Source: CAZAGD01 sp964484485 (lineage in GTDB: Bacteria; Desulfobacterota; SM23-61). Taken from it: a stretch of 24,612 nt of DNA. This document shows positions 1-5,766 of this stretch, piece by piece; position 1 is the first letter of the stretch, and every line of letters starts with the position of its first letter. The stretch lies in contig CAZAGD010000182.1 of assembly GCA_964484485.1 (NCBI GenBank), positions 1 through 24,612 of the forward strand. Direction: 5' to 3'. A model generated the notes under the pieces. The model worked only from the letters and a program-made list of their open reading frames with translations. It searched no databases and was not told the origin of the DNA. A program made the translations under genes and the position numbers.

Positions 1-86
1 CGTTGAGATATAGATGGCTCCTTTTGGACAGTCTCTTGAATCCGACCCAGGATAGATTTGGGAAAATATTGTCCATAAACATACAT
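1..86 (-). CDS. Start of a gene running off the left edge, possibly DUF4338/DruA-like
   Basis: An open frame reads leftward from an ATG at 84-86 to the window edge, giving 28 codons (starts MYVYGQYFPKSILGRI). An AAGGG ribosome binding site lies about 5 bases upstream of the ATG. The pattern of an aromatic start, a FPxxIL-like stretch, then RIQETVQKEPSIS resembles, from memory, the N-terminus of DUF4338 (DruA-type) proteins, where a comparable helix precedes an SRRxLSRRVC-like segment. Those proteins are found in transposon-like contexts and in the Druantia defence system. Only the first few percent of such a protein is visible, so the family call is tentative; that a gene starts here is more secure. 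Confidence 0.4.
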   Translation of the reverse strand, partial: MYVYGQYFPKSILGRIQETVQKEPSISQ

Positions 87-278
87 GAATCCCTTATAAC
101 ATCTTTCCCCCTCGGTGTTAAGTGTGTGCCAAGGTCAGCCCCTGGGGGAGAGGATGAAGGTGAGGGGTAAAATTCCAGAAAAAATATAAAAATGACAAAT
201 AGGTTGCAATGGCTCAGGATCTATGGCAAAATTAATATGCTAAATCCAAATTCGGGAAAAATTTTAGAGAGATTAGTT

Positions 279-452
279 ATGGAAAGTGATCTATTAGAGG
301 AAAAGAAAAGACCTTCCTGCTTCGGTGATGAGGCTAAATTTGTAAACTATTTGGAAAACGGTGCAGCGGATTGCGAATGCGCTAAATGTCCGAGCGAAAA
401 TGAATGTGGAGAGTATATTTTATTAAAATGTTCTCGCGAATTAATATTCTAA
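279..452 (+). CDS. Small Cys-rich protein, putative metal-binding
   Basis: Start chosen at the ATG at 279, which has AGAGAG upstream; the same frame has ATGs at 192 and 237 but without ribosome binding sites. The 57-residue product is acidic at the N-terminus and has six cysteines (14, 32, 34, 37, 43, 51). Four of them form a compact CxCxxC-x5-C cluster (CECAKCPSENEC) that could hold zinc or an Fe-S cluster. The layout PSCFG...YL..G...C..CP...ECG..IL.KC looks like small anaerobe proteins I have seen annotated only as hypothetical. No signal peptide, so it should be cytoplasmic. Its 3' end overlaps the next gene by 25 bases, implying co-transcription and perhaps translational coupling. Function unknown. 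Confidence 0.5.
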   Translation: MESDLLEEKKRPSCFGDEAKFVNYLENGAADCECAKCPSENECGEYILLKCSRELIF

Positions 453-967
453 ATAAAATTTTTGTTTGTCTTTTGCTCTATTTTTGCTTAGCCGGGTTTA
501 GTTTCTCTTCTCTCGCTTCTGCTCAGAATCTGGAATCTCCTATCTTAGGGGACAAAAAGGCTATTTATGCCGTGCTTAAAGATGAACGAGGGGAAATAAT
601 AGAAGGCTTCCTAAAATCTGGCCTGGAAGAACTCTTGGTGCAAACAAAAGACAACCAGGAAAAACTCATCCCCATTCAATATATTAAATCTATCACTTTG
701 GAAAAAACAAAAAGCTTACTGCCTGAAGAAGCTTTCAAAAAAGAGGCCACTTACACAGTCCGCTTAGAAAACAGCCAGGAAATTTACACCTTAAAAAAGA
801 AATATACTTTTAGCCTTAATACCAATGTGGGCCTGGTGACCAAGACCATTGATCCGGAAATGATCAATAGGATTTTGAATAAAGACCAATCCTCTCCCAA
901 ATCCGCAGACGAAAAGCCTTTTCTGCAGGAGAAAAGCATCGTCTTCAGCTTAGAGTTCAAATTTTGA
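428..967 (+). CDS. Small exported protein of unknown function
   Basis: Start taken at the ATG at 428 with GGAGAG upstream, though the spacing is long; an in-frame ATG at 404 would add eight residues. The 179-residue product has a signal peptide: basic n-region, hydrophobic stretch about residues 11-28, likely cleavage after SLASA (32). The mature part is lysine- and glutamate-rich, with alternating hydrophobic residues (AIYAVLKDERGEIIEGFL, YTVRLENSQEIYTLKKKY), suggesting a mostly beta periplasmic domain. It ends in SLEFKF, a terminal Phe as in outer-membrane beta proteins, but it is too short to be a convincing barrel. It overlaps the upstream Cys-rich gene and its stop codon touches the tRNA gene. 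No family recognised. Confidence 0.6.
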   Translation: MFSRINILNKIFVCLLLYFCLAGFSFSSLASAQNLESPILGDKKAIYAVLKDERGEIIEGFLKSGLEELLVQTKDNQEKLIPIQYIKSITLEKTKSLLPEEAFKKEATYTVRLENSQEIYTLKKKYTFSLNTNVGLVTKTIDPEMINRILNKDQSSPKSADEKPFLQEKSIVFSLEFKF

Positions 968-1042
968 GCCGACGTAGCTCAGTGGTAGAGCAGCCGATTC
1001 GTAATCGGCTGGTCGCGAGTTCAAATCTCGCCGTCGGCTCCA
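968..1042 (+). tRNA. tRNA-Thr (anticodon CGT)
   Basis: A complete cloverleaf: 7-bp acceptor stem GCCGACG/CGTCGGC, D-arm GCTC/GAGC, anticodon stem GCCGA/TCGGC with loop TTCGTAA (anticodon CGT, reads ACG, Thr), 5-nt variable loop, T-arm GCGAG-TTCAAAT-CTCGC, discriminator T and an encoded CCA at 1040-1042. It begins on the base after the stop codon of the preceding gene, so it may be processed from that transcript. No repeat of its 3' end is seen nearby, so there is no evidence for integration here. Confidence 0.96.
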
Positions 1043-1378
1043 ATGATTTTAAAGAGTTGTAGAAATGGTTCCATTATGATGTCTAATTTAGAAATCATTT
1101 TAAGAGCTGCATTATGGCCCCGCCCTTATAACCATTTGATTTTATAGCTTTCTCTGAAAACTATTCTTTATTTGAAACTTTTTCCCAATCTGTATCCTAT
1201 CTGTATGCTAATTTTTGGTATTTAATTTTTGGTGCTTTACTTTTCGATTTTACATTTTCGAACAATCTTTCTTAATTTAAAAGATTATAAAGAAGTGGAG
1301 CTTGAAATTATAAATTTCAAGTAAGAATTATGGTCTGTTTCCACATACGAAGTGGAATGAGAATACTCAATTATTCGC
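1043..1378. other. Intergenic, no gene seen
   Basis: AT-rich spacer between the tRNA and the promoter at 1379. Only short open stretches without ribosome binding sites. A small inverted repeat TTCCAC/GTGGAA lies at about 1340-1358. No CRISPR-like spacing and no recognisable RNA family. Confidence 0.5.
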
Positions 1379-1407
1379 TTGACAGCCAAAGTGCTTAAGA
1401 TTATTAT
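1379..1407 (+). promoter_or_regulatory. Sigma70-like promoter
   Basis: TTGACA at 1379-1384, a 17-bp spacer, then TATTAT at 1402-1407. The -35 is a perfect consensus, the -10 is close and the spacing is ideal. Transcription would start near 1414, far from any gene start (next start codon at 1703), with a strong hairpin about 60-95 bases downstream. Confidence 0.5.
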
Positions 1408-1413
1408 GGGATA

Positions 1414-1510
1414 AATTTTCTCACCAAAGTATTTTACAATGAAGAAGCCCTCTAAAATTATCAAATGAGACCTCCAAAGGGCTTAAGATCTTCCCTTTGG
1501 AGGGACTTTT
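1414..1510 (+). ncRNA. Candidate small RNA (promoter-to-hairpin unit)
   Basis: Between the consensus-like promoter at 1379-1407 and the 11-bp hairpin at 1471-1503 lie about 95 bases with no convincing coding capacity. A nine-codon frame at 1440-1469 (MKKPSKIIK) has no ribosome binding site. The left arm of the hairpin carries an ACCTCC-like stretch complementary to GGAGGT-type Shine-Dalgarno sequences, so an antisense mode of action is conceivable. It could instead be a long leader of the metalloprotease gene at 1703. The call rests only on the promoter and hairpin. Confidence 0.3.
1471..1510 (+). terminator. Strong hairpin, probable terminator
   Basis: CCTCCAAAGGG (1471-1481) and CCCTTTGGAGG (1493-1503) form a perfect 11-bp stem with an 11-nt loop, followed by GACTTTT. 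The T-run is short and offset by three bases, so termination may be partial. Confidence 0.45.
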
Positions 1511-1601
1511 CTGCGCAGCAATAAGCAATTATTTACAAACCGATAACCAGATTAATTTAAATCAACAGTTAGTGATTTATAAAAATAATCATATAAGAAT
1601 C

Positions 1602-1648
1602 TCGTAACCTAAAGAGTTATTCAATTAGATTGCCCGTTTCAACATCAG
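1602..1648. repeat. 47-bp sequence matching the MITE target site (uninterrupted copy)
   Basis: This sequence (starts TCGTAACCTAAAGAG, ends CGTTTCAACATCA) matches the joined flanks of the element at 2475-2772, that is 2453-2474 plus 2775-2799, with about five or six mismatches and no gap. It lies upstream of the metalloprotease gene and its partner downstream, so the gene is bracketed by a direct repeat. Confidence 0.6.
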
Positions 1649-1702
1649 AATAGGAACTTTTAATACCTGGCTTTAACAAATTTTTAAAGAAAGGAAAAAA
1701 GT

Positions 1703-2443
1703 ATGAAAAATAAGAAAAATAAGCAAATAAGAATATTGGGTTCTGGGTTATTAGCGCTGATATTTATTTTCTCTGCCTGTGGCGGAGGGGGCGGGGGTAA
1801 CATTGGTTCAGGAAGCACCCAAATTTCTTGTCCCCAAGGCACCCCCCTTCCTGAGGCAAATATAATTTATTATAGCCACACTCCAAGGGCATTACCTGAC
1901 CAGCCCAGTATTACCATTTCAGCAATCCCAGGAGATCCGAGAATCCAATTAGCTAAAGATGCAGTAGATTATTGGAATCAAAAATTTGCTGAAATCGGAA
2001 CTCCTTTTAGATTAGGCAGTATTACCGTGGTTACTAACTTGGTTCCTACGGACTATTTAATAAACTTGAGCAATTGGGCTTTACAAGGGGGTGTGAAGCC
2101 AGCGATGCCTGATGAGGTAAAGAATATGCCTGGCGACATAATAATTGCCTTGTCCGATGGAATTTTTGTCTCCTTTTGCAGCTATCTTGTTGAAACCGAT
2201 ATTAAGCTGATTGGCATCCGCAACTTTCAGCAACCTCCTCTTAGTCTTACTAATGTAGGTCGCAATGTCATCGCCCATGAACTTGGCCATGCGATTGGCT
2301 TAGGTCATAACAATGATCCTACAAAGCTCATGTGCGGTCGTCCGGCTGACTGTCGGCCCCAAGATTTTAACTGTGATATAGAAATGTTCTTCCCTATCAC
2401 AGAAGTCGAAAAAATAAAAATATTAACTCTTTATCCAAAATAA
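1703..2443 (+). CDS. Matrixin-like zinc metalloprotease, putative lipoprotein
   Basis: 246 residues starting at an ATG with AAAGGAA upstream. The N-terminus has lysines, a hydrophobic stretch (11-24) and FSAC, giving a probable lipidated Cys26 followed by a six-glycine tether; Phe at -3 makes the lipobox slightly atypical. The catalytic site is HELGHAIGLGH, with zinc ligands H192, H196 and H202 and general base E193, followed by Met210 (KLMCG) as the Met-turn: the HExxHxxGxxH metzincin signature of matrixin-type (M10A-like) peptidases. DAVDYWNQKF (86-95) is the usual early helix of bacterial matrixins. No propeptide cysteine switch is obvious. Expected at the cell envelope, degrading protein substrates; substrate unknown. 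It is transcribed alone between repeat-rich spacers. Confidence 0.85.
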   Translation: MKNKKNKQIRILGSGLLALIFIFSACGGGGGGNIGSGSTQISCPQGTPLPEANIIYYSHTPRALPDQPSITISAIPGDPRIQLAKDAVDYWNQKFAEIGTPFRLGSITVVTNLVPTDYLINLSNWALQGGVKPAMPDEVKNMPGDIIIALSDGIFVSFCSYLVETDIKLIGIRNFQQPPLSLTNVGRNVIAHELGHAIGLGHNNDPTKLMCGRPADCRPQDFNCDIEMFFPITEVEKIKILTLYPK

Positions 2444-2474
2444 ATGCCTGTTTCGTAACCTAAAGAATTGTTTA

Positions 2475-2772
2475 TTAATGGGAGCATAAAATAAATGACA
2501 TCTTGACTCGGGTTCAGGTTCTCGCTTGCTAAATATAATGCATAGCGTAAGGGTTTAACGCCCCCCAACCCCCTCTTAAGGTAAGAGGGGGAGTTATGAA
2601 AATATGAGATGGACAATAGACCAGATTTGGAGGGCAAGATTTTATCCCTTACCTTATTTGATTTTATTACTTATTTCGAATTACGACACCGTCTCATTCG
2701 GGGAAGTCGATAAAACCATCCAATAGAGGAAGGTGAGGGTGATAACTGTAAATATTTAATTGCTCCGAGTAA
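2475..2772. mobile_element. MITE-like element, 298 bp, TA target duplication
   Basis: The left end reads TTAATGGGAGCATAAAATAA inward; the reverse complement of the right end reads TTACTCGGAGCAATTAAATA, giving imperfect terminal inverted repeats sharing TTAnTnGGAGCA. The element is bracketed by TA (2473-2474 and 2773-2774). Removing it with one TA rejoins flanks that align without gaps to the uninterrupted sequence at 1602-1648. A relative with both ends lies at 8990-9223. It carries no transposase. TA duplication and short inverted ends fit a non-autonomous derivative of an IS630/mariner-type transposon, which is inferred. Confidence 0.6.
2523..2638. repeat. Hairpin-bearing dispersed repeat inside the MITE (copy 1)
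   Basis: This segment matches 10568-10681 over almost its whole length, sharing CGCTTGCTAAATATAAT, GGGAGTTATGAAA and GAGATGGACAATAGA. It contains a perfect 10-bp hairpin, CCCCCTCTTA (2569-2578) with TAAGAGGGGG (2582-2591). The second copy has no MITE ends, so this is a separate repeat nested within the element. Confidence 0.65.
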
Positions 2773-2850
2773 TAATTAGATTGCTCGTTTCAAGATCATT
2801 TATTTTCCGCCTGGGAAAAAGGTTCGTTACAAGGAATAGAAAAAGAAAAG

Positions 2851-3009
2851 ATGGCTGCAGTTCCAGTACCCGAGGATCAACTCAACCAACAGGGGATTGA
2901 GTCTATTGTTAGCAAACATACTAGCAAGCCAATAAAATTAGACTCCGCTCAAGTCAAGGTATATGTGCTCGATGACTTCAACCATCTTCACCAGGAAGAT
3001 GTGAAATAA
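2851..3009 (+). CDS. Possible 52-residue protein or gene remnant
   Basis: ATG at 2851 opens a 52-codon frame ending TAA at 3007-3009 (starts MAAVPVPEDQLNQQGIE, ends NHLHQEDVK). The only upstream help is a purine run (GAAAAAGAAAAG) rather than a clear Shine-Dalgarno. Composition is protein-like (mixed polar and hydrophobic, acidic C-terminus), and a strong hairpin at 3016-3040 follows seven bases after the stop, as for a real gene end. I do not recognise the family. It could be the surviving part of a larger gene broken by the repeat insertions just upstream. Confidence 0.3.
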   Translation: MAAVPVPEDQLNQQGIESIVSKHTSKPIKLDSAQVKVYVLDDFNHLHQEDVK

Positions 3010-3015
3010 CTATAG

Positions 3016-3040
3016 AGCCCCCTTCTACCTGAAGGGGGCT
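3016..3040. terminator. Perfect hairpin between convergent genes
   Basis: AGCCCCCTTC (3016-3025) and GAAGGGGGCT (3031-3040) form a perfect 10-bp stem with a 5-nt loop. Neither side has a good T-run, so it may act as a transcript-end stabiliser or weak bidirectional terminator for the 52-residue frame (+) and the DUF4126 gene (-). Confidence 0.45.
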
Positions 3041-3075
3041 AAGAATTCCAAGGGGTTCTCCAGATTTATCGGTAT

Positions 3076-3645
3076 TTATTTAACTTTTATCCTGCCCAAA
3101 AAGAAATGGCCTGCCTTCCAAATGACAAAAATGCCAAGCAGCGTAATAAGAACAATACAGAGTAAAGGGGCTATTATGGCCAAAATGGCTGTAATTATAG
3201 AGCCAATTAATTCTAAAGATGAGATAAACCAATTGGCTGTTCCCGCTGTTAGAAAAGTTGACTTCATGCGGGTAGCCACAGTTAGGCCCTGAACAGTAGC
3301 CGCTGCTCCTCCACCGGCAATTAATGCTAATGTCCACTTCAGAAATGGAGAAATATCCGTAATTATGGAAGCTGTAGCCATAAACCCAGCGATGACGGCC
3401 GCTGGGGAAGCAATTAAGTCTAAAAGGTGATCAAGCCAAGGGATATAGTAGGCAAGTACTTCCAAAATAGTGGCCGTTCCAAAAGCAACCGTGCCATAAT
3501 AGCTACCCATCCAAGCAAAACCGGGAGAAAGTTGCAGATGGCCCGAAAGGGAGGCCAGATTAATTATCAGTAAAGGAACGAATACTCTGAATCCGCAAGC
3601 TGCACTCAAACCGATACCAATAGCAATACTCAGTAGTGTTTCCAT
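3076..3645 (-). CDS. DUF4126 family membrane protein
   Basis: Translation from the ATG at 3643-3645 gives 189 residues beginning METLLSIAIGIGLSAACGFR, the usual start and first motif of DUF4126 proteins (METLL...GLSAACGFRVFVPLL). An in-frame TTG at 3718-3720 would add 25 residues and has AAGGGG upstream, so the true start is uncertain. The protein is very hydrophobic, with about five membrane segments: residues 1-40, 55-70, 80-130 (including the conserved LDHLLDLIASPAAVIAG) and 140-185. It ends with a basic tail. Molecular function is not established for this family. The gene is alone in its unit, has a plausible promoter at 3848-3876 and a leader with a long inverted repeat. Confidence 0.8.
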   Translation of the reverse strand: METLLSIAIGIGLSAACGFRVFVPLLIINLASLSGHLQLSPGFAWMGSYYGTVAFGTATILEVLAYYIPWLDHLLDLIASPAAVIAGFMATASIITDISPFLKWTLALIAGGGAAATVQGLTVATRMKSTFLTAGTANWFISSLELIGSIITAILAIIAPLLCIVLITLLGIFVIWKAGHFFLGRIKVK

Positions 3646-3729
3646 GGCTAAGAGGACAAATAAAAAGCCCTGAGGGTGTGTTGAATCAAATTTAAGATTC
3701 CCCTCCCTTGGAAAAACCAAGCCAGCGAG

Positions 3730-3792
3730 ATCCCCTTTAATATCGGTAACAAGAAAATTTCATTTTTAGCTTTGCCAATTATTAAAGGGGAT
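3730..3792 (-). promoter_or_regulatory. 13-bp inverted repeat in the DUF4126 leader
   Basis: ATCCCCTTTAATA (3730-3742) and TATTAAAGGGGAT (3780-3792) are perfect inverses separated by 37 bases. In the minus-strand transcript the downstream arm contains AAAGGGG, the only Shine-Dalgarno-like sequence before the TTG at 3720, so pairing would hide it. This suggests translational control, but only if the TTG start is used. Confidence 0.4.
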
Positions 3793-3847
3793 ATATTTGT
3801 TCCCATAATTCCCTCATCTAACCTTATGGTTTCATTTATATGGGGAC

Positions 3848-3876
3848 AAATTAAACCTTTACATTATTTTTGTCAA
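3848..3876 (-). promoter_or_regulatory. Promoter for the DUF4126 gene
   Basis: On the minus strand TTGACA (3876-3871), a 17-bp spacer, then TAATTT (3853-3848). The -35 is perfect and the spacing ideal. Transcription would start near 3841 and leave a leader of about 120 to 195 bases. Confidence 0.5.
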
Positions 3877-4098
3877 TAATGCCTCAGTCAGACCGCCGAT
3901 CAGTTTTTAAATTCCAGCTTAATTCAGGCGGGAGGGGGGAGCGAGGAGAAGGGTAAATGGAATGCCCTTAAAACCCACTATTCTTGCCTAAGGCGGACCC
4001 CTTTGGGCATTTGTTAAGATGAATATAAGGAGATAAAAGATTATTGGCAGGTTCCTTTGTAAATTTTTGTTAAAGAATATTCGCTGAAGGATTTAATA
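3877..4098. other. Intergenic, no gene seen
   Basis: No credible frame. A purine-rich CAGGCGGGAGGGG-like stretch at about 3925-3940 recurs at about 24478-24490 near the right edge, so it is probably a short dispersed repeat. Confidence 0.4.
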
Positions 4099-5001
4099 TT
4101 AAGCTGAACCGCAGCCCTCCGCTTTGCGAATGTGGGCAACTACCGCCTCAACGATGCGCGGCCACGCGCTCCCATGGGGCATGTCGTGCCCCATGCCTTC
4201 AATGATCATCAACTCAGCACCGGGTATCGCCTCCGCGCTATCTATTCCCCCCGATACTGGTACCAGCGGATCATCTGCCCCGTGGATTACCAGGGTCGGG
4301 GCAGTTATGGAAGCAAGGAAAGGTTTCCGGTTTCCATGAGCAAGGACCGCCAGGAATTGTCGCGCCTTACCCGGACCATAATATGCCCGATCATAGCTTC
4401 GACGCGCCAAATTTTTGTGCCAATCTTCATCAAAGGGAAAACCGGTACCGGCGATCGTTCGGTATAACTTCAGCATATAATTAACATAATCCTCGCGCTC
4501 TGGCGGTGGTGGAGTTAGCAGAAGATCTAAGATCTCGGGTTTGGGCTGGGGAAGTTGCGGATTACCTGTGGTCGCATAAACCTGCGTCATGCTCCGCACG
4601 CGGGAAGGTTGTCTGTAGGCTATCGTCTGCGCGATAGCCCCGCCCATGGAAATACCGCAAAGGTGGGCTTTATCTATTTTAAGGGCATCAAGAAGCCCGA
4701 CTGCATCGTCGGCCATGTCGTCGAGAGTATAAGGGGCGTGCACTTTTTCTCCCTTCTTTCTGGCTGCCAGGGCTCCTTTTAGGTCGGGAAGGCCGGCTTC
4801 TTCTATTTTTGTAGATAAGCCCACATCCCGGTTGTCAAAACGGATTACATAAAGGCCCCTTCTCGCCCATTCTTTACAGAGCTCTTCATCCCAACCAATC
4901 ATCTGCCCGCCTAATCCCGCGATCAACAATAAGGCAGGCGATGAAGGTTTCCCAAAGGTCTCATATTCGATCTGAATTCCATTGGCCACTGCCTTGGGCA
5001 T
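4099..5001 (-). CDS. Alpha/beta hydrolase
   Basis: 300 residues from an ATG preceded by GGAGGG. A canonical alpha/beta-hydrolase: HG-type strand LLLIAGLGGQMIGWDEE (25-40), the RFDNRDVGLS motif (54-63), nucleophile elbow GISMGG with Ser118, acid in HGADDPLVP (Asp243/244) and catalytic His272 in GMGHDMP. An apparent cap region (about 140-225) with TPPPPERE sits between strands, as in esterase and haloalkane-like hydrolases. The RFDNRDVGLST motif is common in bacterial esterases of the AB_hydrolase_1 family; the substrate cannot be inferred. Cytoplasmic, no signal peptide. The coding sequence looks richer in G+C than its neighbours, particularly near the 3' end, suggesting acquisition from another genome. 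It follows the cupin gene on the same strand with a 256-bp gap. Confidence 0.9.
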   Translation of the reverse strand: MPKAVANGIQIEYETFGKPSSPALLLIAGLGGQMIGWDEELCKEWARRGLYVIRFDNRDVGLSTKIEEAGLPDLKGALAARKKGEKVHAPYTLDDMADDAVGLLDALKIDKAHLCGISMGGAIAQTIAYRQPSRVRSMTQVYATTGNPQLPQPKPEILDLLLTPPPPEREDYVNYMLKLYRTIAGTGFPFDEDWHKNLARRSYDRAYYGPGKARQFLAVLAHGNRKPFLASITAPTLVIHGADDPLVPVSGGIDSAEAIPGAELMIIEGMGHDMPHGSAWPRIVEAVVAHIRKAEGCGSA

Positions 5002-5257
5002 ATAAAAATTTCCCTCCGCTTTTAAAAATAGATAGCGCCAACTAATTGCCGGACGTTTTTATCCACCTTGCTTCCCATTATGATTTGGCTACCCATATTG
5101 TTAGTTCTTTAGATATCATGAATAATCTCTTTGCCCATAATCCGTAATCAAATTTCTTGGCATAAAGAAAAGCACCTCCTCGCCTTTCGTTAATAGAAGT
5201 TAAAAATGAATTGAGTGATGCAATCCTTTTTTAGCCCAGGAGATGCCAGGAGGCACG

Positions 5258-5605
5258 TTATTTTTCGAAAATATTCAAAGTGATCAATAGCAAATCTTTC
5301 GGCCCGTTATTTCTATAGCCATGTCTTTCCCCGGCCATAACGGTGAAAGCATCCCCTTTTTTAAAAGAATATTTTTCCCCGGCTACCACAGCTTCCCCTT
5401 CTCCTTCTAAAATGTAGAAAATATGGCTATATGGATCAATATGTTCCGGAAATTCGCCACCTGGCTTGGCTAAAGTTAAAGAAGCCTTAAAGCCCGAGGG
5501 AAATTTGGCTGGGGAAAGACTCTTGCGGAAAATATCTTTGGTTTGTCCTCCAAACGACTCCCAAGGTTGCTCATCTAAATGCAAAATTTTAAAATTTCTT
5601 TCCAT
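5258..5605 (-). CDS. Small cupin-domain protein
   Basis: Start at the ATG at 5603-5605, because GAAAGGAAAA lies at ideal distance; a longer frame to 5677 has no such site. 115 residues form a single cupin barrel. Motif 1 is PGGEFPEHIDPYSHIFYILEGEG (about 48-70), with His55, His61 and Glu67 as candidate metal ligands; the classical HxH is replaced by a wider H-x5-H. Motif 2 is GDAFTVMAGERHGYRNNG (84-101), with His95 as the remaining ligand. Such stand-alone cupins may be metal-dependent enzymes or small-molecule binding proteins. GERHGYRNNGPKDLL is typical of sensor or isomerase-like members. Function not assignable. Confidence 0.85.
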   Translation of the reverse strand: MERNFKILHLDEQPWESFGGQTKDIFRKSLSPAKFPSGFKASLTLAKPGGEFPEHIDPYSHIFYILEGEGEAVVAGEKYSFKKGDAFTVMAGERHGYRNNGPKDLLLITLNIFEK

Positions 5606-5766
5606 AAAATTTTCCTTTCTGATGGGAATTAGCTTCCATTTTACCAAAAATTCATTCACCATAATAGAAATAAGCATGTAAGTATTGGCTAAAGATGGAC
5701 TTTTTGGTATAAAGGGAAGAGTGCTGCTATTGACTTAGCCTAAAAAATCGAAAGGAGTTTTTGGAA

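Noticed and set aside
1440..1469. Nine-codon leader peptide MKKPSKIIK before the hairpin
   Set aside because: No ribosome binding site, no run of regulatory codons and no biosynthetic gene directly downstream.
5116..5163. 15-codon frame with strong GAGGAGGTG site (minus strand)
   Set aside because: The ribosome site is good, but the product is too short, has no hallmark, and the frame closes immediately. The 256-base gap between the cupin and hydrolase genes shows no other gene.
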